In this document: piece by piece, positions 1 through 8,837 of the stretch
Numbering within the stretch: position 1 is the stretch's first letter
Layout of the letters: every line of letters starts with the position of its first letter
Assembly (NCBI RefSeq): GCF_000525835.1
Contig: NZ_AODD01000001.1
Location: 47,479 to 111,478 of the forward strand
From: Listeria grandensis FSL F6-0971
GTDB lineage: Bacteria > Bacillota > Bacilli > Lactobacillales > Listeriaceae
Length of the DNA: 64,000 nt
Direction of reading: 5' to 3'
Program-made: the position numbers and the translations under genes
Notes under the pieces: model-generated
What the model was told of the DNA's origin: nothing
Seen by the model: only the letters and a program-made list of their open reading frames with translations
The model's database searches: none

Positions 1-5
1 ATACG

Positions 6-34
6 ACAACCATTTGAAGGCAAGTGGTTGTTTT
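6..34 (+). terminator. Rho-independent terminator of an upstream gene
   Basis: Arms ACAACCATTTG (6-16) and CAAGTGGTTGT (21-31) pair at 10 of 11 positions and run into TTTT. It probably ends a plus-strand gene lying before the window. Confidence 0.6.
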
Positions 35-92
35 CCGATTGATATTGTGAGAAAATATACATGAAATACGGAAGGTATCGGAGGAAAAAAAT

Positions 93-1022
93 ATGTCAAT
101 AACAGAATTGCTACACATTGAGTACCCTATCATGCAAGGCGCGATGGCTCAAATCGCAAAAGCTCCTCTTGTTGCAGCTGTGTCAAATGCTGGCGGGCTT
201 GGAATCATCGCTTCAGGAGGTATGAGTGGGGAAGAATTACGCGCAGAGATTCAAAAAACGAAAGCGTTGACAGACAAACCGTTTGGTGTGAACTTAATGC
301 TGATGATGACGAATATGGAAGAATTGACGGAAGTGATCATCGAAGAAGGCGTTCAAGTGGTGACAACTGGGGCTGGGACACCAAAAACCTACATGCCAAT
401 TTGGAAAGAAGCTGGGATTATCGTGATCCCTGTTGTGCCATCTGTGATGATTGCGCGCAAAATGGAGCAGCTTGGTGCTGATGCCGTCGTGGCAGAAGGG
501 ACGGAGGCTGGCGGTCATGTCGGGGAAACGACGACGATGGCACTTTTACCGCAAGTGGTGGATGCTGTGTCGATACCGGTGATTGCAGCCGGCGGTATTG
601 GTGACGGACGCGGGATTGCAGCTGCTTTTGCACTCGGATCTCAAGGTGTTCAGATTGGGACGCGTTTCCTAGCCACCGACGAATGCCCCGTTCATGAGAA
701 TTTCAAGCTTGCTTGTTTGAAGGCAAAAGATCGTGATACGGTTGTGACTGGGCGTCGCAATGGGGCGCCTGTTCGCAGCATTAAAAACAAGATGATTAAA
801 GAATATCAACGTTTGGAAGATGAGAATGTAGATCGTGATGTATTGGAAGAATTGACGCTCGGTTCATTGCGCAAGGCGGTTCAAGAAGGCGATACGGAAA
901 ATGGTTCTGTGATGGCTGGCCAAATTACAGGTATGATCACGGAGATTAAACCTGTCGCGGAGTTGATACAAGAAATGATGGCGCAAGCAAGCCAGACTGC
1001 GAATAAACTCGTTATCAAATAA
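93..1022 (+). CDS. fabK: Enoyl-ACP reductase II (FabK), FMN-dependent
   Basis: This 309-residue protein belongs to the nitronate monooxygenase/FabK TIM-barrel family, whose FabK members reduce enoyl-ACP at the last step of each fatty-acid elongation cycle using FMN and NAD(P)H. Visible are the N-terminal PIMQGAMAQIA, the glycine-rich flavin loops GTEAGGHVG (His142, equivalent to the catalytic His of pneumococcal FabK) and AAGGIGDGRG. The start follows GGAGG at normal spacing. The length is slightly below the 320 or so residues of pneumococcal FabK. It stands alone, converging on argH with a shared terminator. FabI is encoded at 35993-36781, so two isozymes are present. A generic nitronate monooxygenase remains possible, but sequence style favours FabK. 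Confidence 0.85.
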   Translation: MSITELLHIEYPIMQGAMAQIAKAPLVAAVSNAGGLGIIASGGMSGEELRAEIQKTKALTDKPFGVNLMLMMTNMEELTEVIIEEGVQVVTTGAGTPKTYMPIWKEAGIIVIPVVPSVMIARKMEQLGADAVVAEGTEAGGHVGETTTMALLPQVVDAVSIPVIAAGGIGDGRGIAAAFALGSQGVQIGTRFLATDECPVHENFKLACLKAKDRDTVVTGRRNGAPVRSIKNKMIKEYQRLEDENVDRDVLEELTLGSLRKAVQEGDTENGSVMAGQITGMITEIKPVAELIQEMMAQASQTANKLVIK

Positions 1023-1075
1023 AAAAATACGATTGGCTACCAAAATCATGTTTTGGTCGGCCAATCGTATTTTTT
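1022..1075. terminator. Bidirectional terminator between fabK and argH
   Basis: AAAAAATACGATTGGC pairs with GCCAATCGTATTTTTT, with a further ACCAAAA/TTTTGGT stem inside. A-tract and T-tract flank both sides, so it can end fabK and argH transcripts. It overlaps the last bases of argH. Confidence 0.85.
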
Positions 1076-2444
1076 ACAGCTCTTTTTTCGCTTTTTCGAT
1101 CATGGCTCTGATTTGGTCAAATCCAGTTCCACCATAAGAATTCCGTTTTGCAACGGCGGTATAAGAAGCGAGCGCCTCATAAATATCTTCTTCTATAATG
1201 GGTTGAATCGCTTGATAGTCAGTGAGTTTGACATCTTGCAAATAAATCCCTTTTTGCGTACAATCAAGCACAAGTTTCCCAACAATTTCATGCGCCTCGC
1301 GGAACGGCACCCCTTTTTTAGCGAGATAATCGGCAAGCTCAGTCGCGTTTGAAAAATCTTTTTGCGTCGCATTTTCCATCACGGCTTCGTTCACTTTCAT
1401 CGTTTCGATCATTCCAGCAAAGATGTCAAGGCTTGTCTTCACAGTATGCACGGTGTCAAACATCCCTTCCTTATCTTCCTGTAAATCCTTATTATAGGCG
1501 AGCGGCAAGCCTTTTAGCACCGTCAAGAGACCGAACAAGTTTCCATAAACGCGTCCCGTTTTGCCACGAATTAACTCAGCCATATCGGGATTTTTCTTCT
1601 GCGGCATAATACTACTTCCCGTCGCAAAAGCATCGATCAACTCAACGAACTGAAACTCATGGCTCGTCCACAAAATCAATTCTTCACAAAAACGCGATAA
1701 ATGGGTCATCAACAGCGCACTATTGCTCAAAAACTCGATAATAAAATCACGATCACTCACACCGTCTAGACTATTATCGTAAATGGCGCTAAACCCAAGT
1801 TGTTCGGCGCTGTAGGCTCGATCGATCGGAAAAGTCGTCCCAGCAAGCGCGGCACAGCCAAGTGGGGAAATGTCAATCCGCTTGACACTCTCCGTCAGAC
1901 GTTCCAAGTCACGGCTAAACATCCCATAATACGCCAACAAATGATGTGCAAAAGAAATCGGTTGCGCGTGCTGCAGATGTGTATAGCCTGGCATAATCGT
2001 TTCCACATGGGCCTCCGCCTTCACGACAAGCACGTGTCGCAAATGTGCAAGAGAAGTAAGGATCTCCGCGACCGCTTCCTTCAAATACAAATGCATATCC
2101 GTTGCGACTTGGTCATTCCGACTCCGCGCCGTATGTAATTTCCCAGCGACAGGCCCAATCTCCTCATAAAGCAACTTTTCAATATTGAGATGAATATCCT
2201 CATTCACGACGCTAAATTCGAGCTCACCAGCCTCCAATTTTAAAGCGAGTACCTCAAGTCCGGCTTTGATTTGTGCTGCTTCATCTGCCGAAATAATGCC
2301 GCATTTTCCAAGCATCGCAACATGTGCCAAACTTCCCGTAATATCTTGTTTTGCGAGTTTTGCATCGAAGGAAATCGAGGCGCCGAATGCATCGATCCAC
2401 GCCTCACTTTTCCCTTGAAAACGACCGCCCCATAATTTTTCCAT
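1074..2444 (-). CDS. argH: Argininosuccinate lyase
   Basis: A 456-residue enzyme of the fumarase/aspartase superfamily that splits argininosuccinate into arginine and fumarate, the last step of arginine synthesis in the cytoplasm. The superfamily signature [12 protein letters not shown] is intact, and the N-terminal [11 protein letters not shown] is typical of ArgH. Length is normal. It starts 3 nt after the argG stop codon, with its ribosome-binding site (GAGGTG, 2452-2457 complement) inside the end of argG, so the two genes form one translationally linked operon. Confidence 0.96.
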   Translation of the reverse strand: MEKLWGGRFQGKSEAWIDAFGASISFDAKLAKQDITGSLAHVAMLGKCGIISADEAAQIKAGLEVLALKLEAGELEFSVVNEDIHLNIEKLLYEEIGPVAGKLHTARSRNDQVATDMHLYLKEAVAEILTSLAHLRHVLVVKAEAHVETIMPGYTHLQHAQPISFAHHLLAYYGMFSRDLERLTESVKRIDISPLGCAALAGTTFPIDRAYSAEQLGFSAIYDNSLDGVSDRDFIIEFLSNSALLMTHLSRFCEELILWTSHEFQFVELIDAFATGSSIMPQKKNPDMAELIRGKTGRVYGNLFGLLTVLKGLPLAYNKDLQEDKEGMFDTVHTVKTSLDIFAGMIETMKVNEAVMENATQKDFSNATELADYLAKKGVPFREAHEIVGKLVLDCTQKGIYLQDVKLTDYQAIQPIIEEDIYEALASYTAVAKRNSYGGTGFDQIRAMIEKAKKEL

Positions 2445-2447
2445 GTG

Positions 2448-3662
2448 TTACACCTCGGTTTTCGCAATTGTTTTTGCGTTGACTTCTGCGCTTACTTTCG
2501 TAGGTAGCCCCCAAAGCTTGATGAAGCCAACCGCTGCATCTTGATCAAACGTATCCGCCGATGTATAAGTCGCCAAATTCTCGTCATATAGCGAATTCGG
2601 TGATTTCCGTCCTTCGACAATCGCATGTCCTTTAAAAAGTTTCATCCGGATGGTGCCATTGACATATTTTTGCGTGTCTTTCAAGAAGGCTACAAGAGAG
2701 CTCGTAAGTGGCGAGAACCAAAGCGCGTTGTAGATAACTTCGCTGATCTTCTGTTCGATTACAGGTTTGAAATGCGCGACTTCACGCACAAAAGTCAAAT
2801 CTTCCAGTTCTTTATGCGCTGTAATCAAGGCAACAGCTGCCGGACATTCGTAGACTTCCCGAGATTTAATACCAACAAGGCGGTTTTCAATGTGATCAAT
2901 CCGACCAACGCCATGTGCACCTGCGATCTTGTTCAATTTTTGAATTAAAAGAGCGAGACTTAATGGTTCTCCATTTAAAGCGACCGGCACACCTGCCAAA
3001 AATTCGATTTCGATGATTTCAGGTGTGTCTGGTGTATTTTCTAAAGCTACGGTCAGATCATACGCTTCTTCAGGAGGCGCAATCCATGGGTTTTCTAGTA
3101 CACCACATTCATTAGAACGTCCCCATAAATTCTGATCGATGGAAAACGGGTTATCTAGATTAATCGGTACCGGAATATGATGTTTTTGAGCGTATTCGAT
3201 TTCTTCTTCTCTCGACCATTTCCAATCACGTACGGGTGCCACAACTTTCAGATCTGGGGCTAAAGCATTGATAGCCACTTCAAACCGCACTTGATCGTTT
3301 CCTTTTCCAGTACACCCGTGGGCAATTGCTGAAGCACCTTCTTGTCTGGCAACTTCGACTAATTTTTTAGCGATTAGTGGGCGTGATAGCGCTGAAATGA
3401 GCGGATATTTCCCTTCATAGTAGGCATGAGCTTGCAGAGCGATTAAGGCGAAATCTTCCGCAAATTCTTCACGTGCATCAATGGTGTACGAAGCAGAAGC
3501 CCCGACTTGAATCGCTTTATTTTTAATGAACTCTAAATCTTTGCCTTCCCCTACGTCTAAACAACACGCAATGACATCATAATTTTCCTCTGTCAACCAC
3601 TTAATTGCAACGGAGGTATCTAAACCACCAGAATAAGCAAGAACGATTTTTTCTTTTGTCAT
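2448..3662 (-). CDS. argG: Argininosuccinate synthase
   Basis: A 404-residue ATP-dependent ligase joining citrulline and aspartate to argininosuccinate. The N-type ATP pyrophosphatase P-loop [12 protein letters not shown] lies at residues 9-20, and the family motifs [14 protein letters not shown] and [11 protein letters not shown] are present. It is first gene of the argGH operon, transcribed away from the esterase. A good GGGGATG ribosome-binding site precedes ATG. The upstream region carries ArgR-box-like sequences, fitting arginine repression. Confidence 0.96.
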   Translation of the reverse strand: MTKEKIVLAYSGGLDTSVAIKWLTEENYDVIACCLDVGEGKDLEFIKNKAIQVGASASYTIDAREEFAEDFALIALQAHAYYEGKYPLISALSRPLIAKKLVEVARQEGASAIAHGCTGKGNDQVRFEVAINALAPDLKVVAPVRDWKWSREEEIEYAQKHHIPVPINLDNPFSIDQNLWGRSNECGVLENPWIAPPEEAYDLTVALENTPDTPEIIEIEFLAGVPVALNGEPLSLALLIQKLNKIAGAHGVGRIDHIENRLVGIKSREVYECPAAVALITAHKELEDLTFVREVAHFKPVIEQKISEVIYNALWFSPLTSSLVAFLKDTQKYVNGTIRMKLFKGHAIVEGRKSPNSLYDENLATYTSADTFDQDAAVGFIKLWGLPTKVSAEVNAKTIAKTEV

Positions 3663-3678
3663 CTCTACATCCCCTTTT

Positions 3679-3760
3679 ATTAATAAATATACATTTCGAT
3701 AAAATTAATAATACCACCATACGAATGATATTTCAACTATTTTATTTATTTTTATTCACA
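3679..3760 (-). promoter_or_regulatory. Candidate ArgR sites upstream of argG
   Basis: On the argG strand, TGTGAATAAAAATAAATA (3743-3760) closely resembles the Gram-positive ArgR half-site pattern TGAATAAAAAT. ATGTATATTTATTAATA (3678-3694) is a weaker match nearer the gene. Two sites about 50 bp apart would suit ArgR looping. This is pattern matching in AT-rich DNA. Confidence 0.45.
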
Positions 3761-3829
3761 AAAATGATTAAATATCCATAAAAAACAAACAAGAACCGCG
3801 AAGAAATGCGATTTTTATCGACCTATAAA

Positions 3830-3859
3830 TTGGTTAAAATTTTTCAAAACTGCTATACT
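3830..3859 (+). promoter_or_regulatory. Promoter of the esterase gene
   Basis: TTGGTT (3830-3835), an 18-nt spacer and TATACT (3854-3859) preceded by TG (extended -10). It lies 45 nt before the esterase start. Confidence 0.55.
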
Positions 3860-3903
3860 TAAAGGGTGAATTATTTGAGATTATGTATGAGGAGTGAGCT
3901 TAA

Positions 3904-4950
3904 TTGAAACAGACATTAAAATGGGTTGGCATTATTTTAGTAAGTATCGTGTTATTACCACTAGTTGTTGTTTTCTTCATCTACAAGAAGGCAGTCGGCA
4001 AGCGGGAATACGATCCAAAGGTACTCGACAATCTGGAGGAAGCAGCACAAGATTATGTGAAAAAAACAGCACCATTATCGGATGTGGATTCGCGTTATAA
4101 ATACATCCGCTTGGCCGAAAAAGCACTTCCAGCAGCCAAAGAAATCGAAGTTGGCGAAATCGAAAATAAAAAAATTGATGGTCCCGGAGGAAAAATTGCC
4201 CTTCGTATTTATTCACCAGAAGAAGAGGGACCATATCCATTGATGGTTTATTTCCATGGTGGTGGATTTGTTACAGGGAGTGTTCAATCAACAGATGGTA
4301 TCGCCCGCAAACTAGTCCAAACGACGGGGTACCGTGTTGTTTCTGTAGATTACCGTCTAGCACCAGAAAATCCATTTCCAGCAGCGATTGAAGATGCGTA
4401 TGCTACACTGGTTTGGATATCGAAACATTTAACAAGTTTACGTGCGAAGTCAAACGAAATCGTTGTAGCAGGAGATAGCGCTGGCGGAAATATTGCCGCT
4501 GTTGTGGCTCAATTAGCGAAATCTAAAGGGACACCGAACGTGACAAAACAAATTCTGCTATATCCACCGGTTGATATTTTCTCACGTGACGCGTCTGTTC
4601 TTTATCCTTCGATGGATGAATTTGCAGAAGGTTACGTATTGACGAAGGAATCGCTCGATAAATATTTCAAATTATACTTATCTGGTGCTGGCGATCGAAA
4701 ATATGATCCACTAGTAGCACCTGTTCGTAGTAGAGATGTGGCAGGTTTACCAGCTGCATTTATCGCCACCGCAGAATATGATCCATTGCGTGACCAAGGC
4801 GAGGCGTATGCTGAGAAACTTAAAGATGCTGGCGTTCCAGTCTACGCCAAACGCCTAGAAAAAGTAATGCATGATTTCATGAATACGCCTTCTGCGGCAA
4901 CGGATGAGACCTTTGAATTGATCAATGAATTTTTACAAGAGAAGTTATAA
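3904..4950 (+). CDS. Membrane-anchored alpha/beta-hydrolase, HSL-type esterase/lipase
   Basis: A 348-residue hydrolase of the hormone-sensitive-lipase family (alpha/beta-hydrolase fold 3). One hydrophobic N-terminal segment (about residues 8-27) followed by KK suggests membrane anchoring with the enzyme on one face. The oxyanion motif HGGGF is at 118-122, the nucleophile Ser192 sits in GDSAGGN, and Asp293 (EYDPLRD) and His323 (VMHDF) complete the triad. The start is TTG, chosen because AGGAG lies 9 nt upstream and no ATG exists in the N-terminal region. The natural substrate cannot be told. It is divergent from argG and ends at its own terminator. Confidence 0.85.
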   Translation: MKQTLKWVGIILVSIVLLPLVVVFFIYKKAVGKREYDPKVLDNLEEAAQDYVKKTAPLSDVDSRYKYIRLAEKALPAAKEIEVGEIENKKIDGPGGKIALRIYSPEEEGPYPLMVYFHGGGFVTGSVQSTDGIARKLVQTTGYRVVSVDYRLAPENPFPAAIEDAYATLVWISKHLTSLRAKSNEIVVAGDSAGGNIAAVVAQLAKSKGTPNVTKQILLYPPVDIFSRDASVLYPSMDEFAEGYVLTKESLDKYFKLYLSGAGDRKYDPLVAPVRSRDVAGLPAAFIATAEYDPLRDQGEAYAEKLKDAGVPVYAKRLEKVMHDFMNTPSAATDETFELINEFLQEKL

Positions 4951-4955
4951 TTTAA

Positions 4956-4992
4956 AAGGAGACGGTGATGATGTTGTCACTGTCTTTTTTTG
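4956..4992 (+). terminator. Terminator after the esterase
   Basis: AGACGGTGA (4960-4968) pairs with TCACTGTCT (4977-4985), followed by a run of T. Confidence 0.75.
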
Positions 4993-5032
4993 CGGAATTA
5001 TGAGAAGATAAATGGGGAGGTGGCGTGAGATC

Positions 5033-5716
5033 ATGAGTTTAGGAAAAATATTGATTGCAGAAGATGATAATGATATTAATAACCTTATTTCCGAAGTGTT
5101 GACGCGAGAAGGGTACACCGTTACACAGGCGTTTTCCGGAACTGAGGCCAAATTGCATTGGAACAACGAGACATTTGACTTACTGCTTTGTGATTTAATG
5201 TTACCAGGAATGACAGGAGAAGCGCTTATTGCCGAAATTACAGCCAAACAAAAGGCATCTATCATCGTCATATCTGCAAAAAATACGGTCATGGATAAAG
5301 TAGACTTGCTGAAACTGGGCGCTAGTGATTACATGACTAAGCCATTCGATATTGAAGAACTAGTGGCACGCGTCGAAGTGCAGCTGCGTAAAGAAAGTGC
5401 GGCGGCTGTAGCCAGAGAAGCACGAGAATGGAACGGTTTATCCTTATCAGAAGACCGATACAGTGTACAAATCGGCGAAACAGATATCCGGTTAACAGCA
5501 CGCGAATTTGGGATTTTAAAATTATTGATTAGCAATCCGAGCAAAGTGTTTACAAAAGAGAACATTTTCGCATCCGTGTGGGGTGAAACCGAATTTATTG
5601 ATGAAAATACAGTGAATGTACATATGAGTAATATTCGTGGCAAACTGACCAAAGTCGCACCAGACGAAGAGTTTATAGAGACCGTATGGGGGATTGGGTT
5701 TAAAATGAAAAGCTGA
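5033..5716 (+). CDS. OmpR-family response regulator of an ABC-exporter module
   Basis: A 227-residue two-domain regulator. The receiver domain (about 1-120) has the acidic pair EDD at 10-12 and phospho-acceptor Asp54 in LLLCDLMLPG. The C-terminal winged helix ends in the typical ETVWGIGFKM. I start at 5033 because GGAGGTGG lies 10 nt before this ATG; the earlier in-frame ATG at 5012 has no ribosome-binding site. Its likely partner is the histidine kinase at 7899-8783, with an ABC exporter between them. That arrangement resembles antimicrobial-peptide detoxification modules. A 430-bp gap with two repeat fragments and a terminator separates it from the exporter genes, so they are probably transcribed apart. 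Confidence 0.85.
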   Translation: MSLGKILIAEDDNDINNLISEVLTREGYTVTQAFSGTEAKLHWNNETFDLLLCDLMLPGMTGEALIAEITAKQKASIIVISAKNTVMDKVDLLKLGASDYMTKPFDIEELVARVEVQLRKESAAAVAREAREWNGLSLSEDRYSVQIGETDIRLTAREFGILKLLISNPSKVFTKENIFASVWGETEFIDENTVNVHMSNIRGKLTKVAPDEEFIETVWGIGFKMKS

Positions 5717-5729
5717 AATAACCTGTGCT

Positions 5730-5776
5730 AGCCTCGATAGAATTTGTTCGGGGCAGGAAAAGCCCTAAATGATCCG
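5730..5776 (+). repeat. Partial copy (left half) of the 99-nt hairpin repeat
   Basis: The stretch beginning AGCCTCGATAGAATTTGTT matches the left half of the 49490-49588 element (AGCCTCGACAGAAATTGTT) and continues through a GGGG...CCC block. The complementary right half is missing. Confidence 0.55.
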
Positions 5777-5836
5777 TAAAAAACACAGCATTCCCGTGAG
5801 GATAGGTTATACGAATGGGCAATTAAATAACGAATG

Positions 5837-5869
5837 AAAAATGAGTAGTCTTGGCTTGCTCATTTTTTT
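5837..5869 (+). terminator. Terminator downstream of the response regulator gene
   Basis: AAAAATGAG (5837-5845) pairs with CTCATTTTT beginning at 5859, then more T. It lies 120 nt after the response-regulator stop codon and separates it from the exporter genes. Confidence 0.7.
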
Positions 5870-5946
5870 ATTGTGGATATGTTTGCAATTGATTCACGTT
5901 TGAAAAGAATGTTTTGTGTCGGGACAGTGCCTTTGGATCTGGTGTC

Positions 5947-6045
5947 AACAGCCAGCTTCTCGGAATTTTCGGGGCTTCCACAAAAACCAAGGGGGGGGGG
6001 GTTATTGCAGCTCCTAACAAATTCTGTCGAAGCTAACGGGCTGTT
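5947..6045 (-). repeat. 99-nt hairpin repeat element, family A, copy 1
   Basis: The terminal inverted repeats are AACAGCC (5947-5953) and GGCTGTT (6039-6045). Nested arms include GCTTC...GAAGC and GGAATTTTC opposite AAATTCTG, so the whole element folds as one long imperfect hairpin. The reverse complement aligns along its full 99 nt with 49490-49588. A run of 11 G (5991-6001) sits in the loop where the other copy has a mixed sequence. It contains no coding potential. Confidence 0.8.
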
Positions 6046-6056
6046 TCTGCACTTCT

Positions 6057-6111
6057 CTTAATACTTTCTTAAGTTTTCATTCATACATAATTGAGATATC
6101 CGCGTTATAGT
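6057..6111 (+). promoter_or_regulatory. Candidate response-regulator-controlled promoter of the exporter operon
   Basis: Two head-to-tail 11-mers, CTTAATACTTT (6057-6067) and CTTAAGTTTTC (6068-6078), have the 11-bp period usual for OmpR-family binding. A -10 box TATAGT (6106-6111) follows, and the -35 position (6083-6088) is poor, as expected for an activated promoter. The direct repeat would lie roughly at -60 to -40. Confidence 0.45.
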
Positions 6112-6144
6112 TGGGTTATCGAAAAGAGAAGGGAATGAACAGGC

Positions 6145-7065
6145 ATGCGAGAGACTATTTTGGAAACGGCGGCGCTTTCGAAAAAATTTGGTAATAATTA
6201 TGCTGTAGATCATGTGAATATGACGGTACAAAAGGGGGATATTTATGGCTTTATTGGTAAAAATGGTGCTGGGAAGACGACTTTTATTCGTTTGGTAACG
6301 GACTTAATGTATACGAATGGTGGGGATCTATCATTATTTGGCTCCAGCCATCCGAAAGATATCCACCAAGCACGGAAACGAATCGGAGCAGTAATTGAAG
6401 GGCCATCTTTATACCCGAACTTAACGGCACAACAAAATTTGAACTACTACATCCTTCAAAAAGGAATTCCAGACAAAAAGCGTATTGATGAAGTGTTAGA
6501 GTTTGTCGGGCTAGAAAATACAGGACGCAAAAAATATCGTAATTTTTCGATGGGTATGAAGCAACGACTTGGTATCGCGCTAGCAATCTTACATCATCCG
6601 GATTTTCTGATTTTGGATGAGCCGATCAATGGGCTTGATCCGATGGGGATTATTGAGATTCGGAATATTATTTTGAAATTGAATGAAACATTTGGCACGA
6701 CTGTTTTTATATCGAGTCACATTTTGACTGAACTCGCGCTCGTTGCCAACCGGTATGGCATCATTAACAACGGTCGCCTTGTGAAGGAGCTTTCAAAAGA
6801 AGAGTTGGAGTCAGAGAGTAGACGCTATCTCGTTTTGAAAACGGTGAATAAAGAAGCAGCGGTGATGCACTTGGAGAGCTTTTTAGAATTGCATCAATAT
6901 GAGGTGCACAGCGATGGCAGTATCCGGATTTTTGACTATATTGATCAACCGGAGAAAATCAGCCAAGTGATGTTTGACGCGGGTATTATTATTACAGAAC
7001 TGAAGGTCGTAGAAGCGAATTTGGAAGAGTACTTTATTGATTTAATTGGAGGGGAAGATAAATGA
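6145..7065 (+). CDS. ABC transporter ATP-binding protein, peptide-antibiotic exporter type
   Basis: A 306-residue ATPase with Walker A GKNGAGKT (38-45), signature FSMGMKQR (134-141) and Walker B FLILDEP (154-160). The C-terminal extension of about 90 residues is typical of BcrA/lantibiotic-immunity and DrrA-like ATPases. It energises the permease encoded immediately downstream, whose ATG overlaps its stop codon (ATGA). Position between a response regulator and a histidine kinase suggests defence against cell-wall-active peptides. The actual substrate is unknown. Confidence 0.87.
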   Translation: MRETILETAALSKKFGNNYAVDHVNMTVQKGDIYGFIGKNGAGKTTFIRLVTDLMYTNGGDLSLFGSSHPKDIHQARKRIGAVIEGPSLYPNLTAQQNLNYYILQKGIPDKKRIDEVLEFVGLENTGRKKYRNFSMGMKQRLGIALAILHHPDFLILDEPINGLDPMGIIEIRNIILKLNETFGTTVFISSHILTELALVANRYGIINNGRLVKELSKEELESESRRYLVLKTVNKEAAVMHLESFLELHQYEVHSDGSIRIFDYIDQPEKISQVMFDAGIIITELKVVEANLEEYFIDLIGGEDK

Positions 7066-7859
7066 TTGGATTGATTCGAGCAGATGGTTACCGATTGACG
7101 AAGGGGAAAATGTGGATGCCGTTCGTAACATTGATTGTTATTGCAGTGGCTGTTGCTGGTTTGATATATCTCGCGCTAAATGTAGATTGGATTTCGTTGT
7201 CACAAGGCGGGGAAACATTGTCGGCAAGCGACAAGGCCTTACTTAGCCAAACACTAACGGGGACGCAGGTCGCCCAACTGGTTTTATCGTTTAGTATCGT
7301 CTTAGCAATGGCTTTCATTGCGATATTTTCGAACCTTTGGAGCATTGAATTTTCAGCGGGTGTAGCCAAAAATGTACTTGTATCTGGTGTTTCACGCACG
7401 ACCTTTTACTTCTCGAAACTTTTCACGGGCTGGGCAGTTGCTACACTGATGCTCGTTGTGTATACCGTATCCATTGGGATTTCCGCGCAATTGTTTATGG
7501 GACAAGTCGATTTTGGAACGCTATTTCTAGGAATGCTTGCACAATTACCATTATACTTAGGTTTAATATCGGTCGGGTTCTTCCTGTTCATCATTATCCC
7601 GAAAGAAAGCATCGCGATTGTGACGTACATTCTTACATTTTTATTCATCGAGCCAATGATTACAAACTTGGTGAATGTCTTCCTGCCAAAATGGACGATT
7701 ATTAAAGACATGTATCTTTTCAGCAAAATTAGCGCGATGTCAAACTTATCGGTAATAAGTCAGAATGCGATTACAACGAATATTTTAACCGGTTTTGCTT
7801 ACATGGCTGTTTTCGCGATTCTTGGCTGGCTTGTATTCCGGTTTAAAGAAATCAAATAA
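7062..7859 (+). CDS. ABC-2-type permease, lantibiotic-immunity-like
   Basis: A 265-residue integral membrane protein with about six hydrophobic segments (near residues 20-45, 75-100, 115-140, 150-175, 180-200 and 240-260). It resembles MutE/EpiE/BcrB-type permeases, which are 230-260 residues long, and not the large ten-helix BceB permeases. It overlaps the ATPase gene by 4 nt, so the two proteins are probably made in step. It forms the channel half of the exporter. Confidence 0.8.
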   Translation: MIGLIRADGYRLTKGKMWMPFVTLIVIAVAVAGLIYLALNVDWISLSQGGETLSASDKALLSQTLTGTQVAQLVLSFSIVLAMAFIAIFSNLWSIEFSAGVAKNVLVSGVSRTTFYFSKLFTGWAVATLMLVVYTVSIGISAQLFMGQVDFGTLFLGMLAQLPLYLGLISVGFFLFIIIPKESIAIVTYILTFLFIEPMITNLVNVFLPKWTIIKDMYLFSKISAMSNLSVISQNAITTNILTGFAYMAVFAILGWLVFRFKEIK

Positions 7860-7898
7860 GTATGATAGAATAGAAATGAATGAAAGGAGTGGGATGGC

Positions 7899-8783
7899 AT
7901 GATTTATCTGTTAGGCGGAATCATTGTAGTGTTGCTCGTTTGGATAATTTTAATAAAAAAGCAACTCCAAACGACTTCAGCGAAAATAAAAGATATTGCA
8001 ACAAGACGCGGTTCGAACGAGCAACTAACCATGGATATCGCTTCGCCAGAAATCAGGCAACTACTCCTTACTGTCAATGAGTTATTAGAGGCAAAGTCAA
8101 AAACGGAGCGGAAGTTTATGACGCTCAACAAAGAGTTACGCGAGACAATCGAAAACGTTTCGCATGATTTGAGAACGCCATTAACCTCGCTTTCAGGTTA
8201 TTTACAACTGATGGAGCGAGACACCTTAACACCAGAAGAACGCGAAAAATATAGCCTTATTATCAAAAATAAGATTCAAACTTTGACGGAACTCGTGGAG
8301 AACTTCTTTGTCTTGTCGAAACTATCGAATGATGAGGGGAAATTACAACCAGAGCCGATTCAATTATCTGATTTTGTGACGGGGACAGTTGCCTCTTATT
8401 ATGAGGATTTTTCCAAGCGAGGCATTACACCGAAGCTTTTGGTGGAGCCCGGTGTTACAATTAATGCGGATCGTAAGGCGCTGCAACGAATGGTAGATAA
8501 TTTTATTTCGAATATGCTCAAACACGGCGAGGGGCCGATGAAGATTGAACTTGCCAAGCAAGGCCGCAAAGCAGTTTTGCGATTCTCTAATCAGGCGAGT
8601 CAGTTAACTCAAGCTGATATACCGCGATTGATTGAACGCTTTTATACGGCAGATCGAGTGCGCAGTGGGAGTAATACGGGGCTTGGCCTGGCGATTATTG
8701 ATCTGTTAGCACACAAGTCGGGAGCAGCTTTTACGGTCGATTTTGAAGAGGAAGTATTGACGTTTACGGTTATATTTAAATAG
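7899..8783 (+). CDS. Sensor histidine kinase of the exporter module
   Basis: A 294-residue kinase with a single N-terminal membrane segment (about 3-20), a short linker, a HisKA domain with phospho-acceptor His89 in ENVSHDLRTPL, and a C-terminal ATPase domain with an N box (DNFISNMLKHGEG) and G box (NTGLGLAII). It has almost no extracellular part, so it may sense through the membrane or through the exporter, as BceS-type kinases do. Ribosome-binding site AGGAGTGGG precedes ATG. It lies 39 nt after the permease gene and likely phosphorylates the regulator at 5033-5716. Confidence 0.83.
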   Translation: MIYLLGGIIVVLLVWIILIKKQLQTTSAKIKDIATRRGSNEQLTMDIASPEIRQLLLTVNELLEAKSKTERKFMTLNKELRETIENVSHDLRTPLTSLSGYLQLMERDTLTPEEREKYSLIIKNKIQTLTELVENFFVLSKLSNDEGKLQPEPIQLSDFVTGTVASYYEDFSKRGITPKLLVEPGVTINADRKALQRMVDNFISNMLKHGEGPMKIELAKQGRKAVLRFSNQASQLTQADIPRLIERFYTADRVRSGSNTGLGLAIIDLLAHKSGAAFTVDFEEEVLTFTVIFK

Positions 8784-8785
8784 CT

Positions 8786-8837
8786 AAAAAGCGCCGACAC
8801 GAGAGGGTTATTCTAATCTCTCATGTCGGCGCTTTTT
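8786..8837. terminator. Bidirectional terminator
   Basis: AAAAAGCGCCGACA.GAGAG (from 8786) pairs with CTCTC.TGTCGGCGCTTTTT (to 8837). It can end both the kinase operon and the convergent AI-2E-family gene. Confidence 0.88.

Noticed and set aside
1053..1352. Open frames opposite or within argH, argG and other strong genes
   Set aside because: They are antisense or out-of-frame shadows with no ribosome-binding sites or recognisable protein character.
5991..6001. Run of 11 G as a phase-variation switch for the exporter operon
   Set aside because: It lies in the loop of a repeat element, outside the promoter, and the other copy lacks it; in a sequence with many homopolymer errors it may be an artefact.
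5873..6061. A 62-codon open frame across the repeat at 5947-6045
   Set aside because: It runs through the hairpin repeat and its G-run and has no ribosome-binding site or family likeness.
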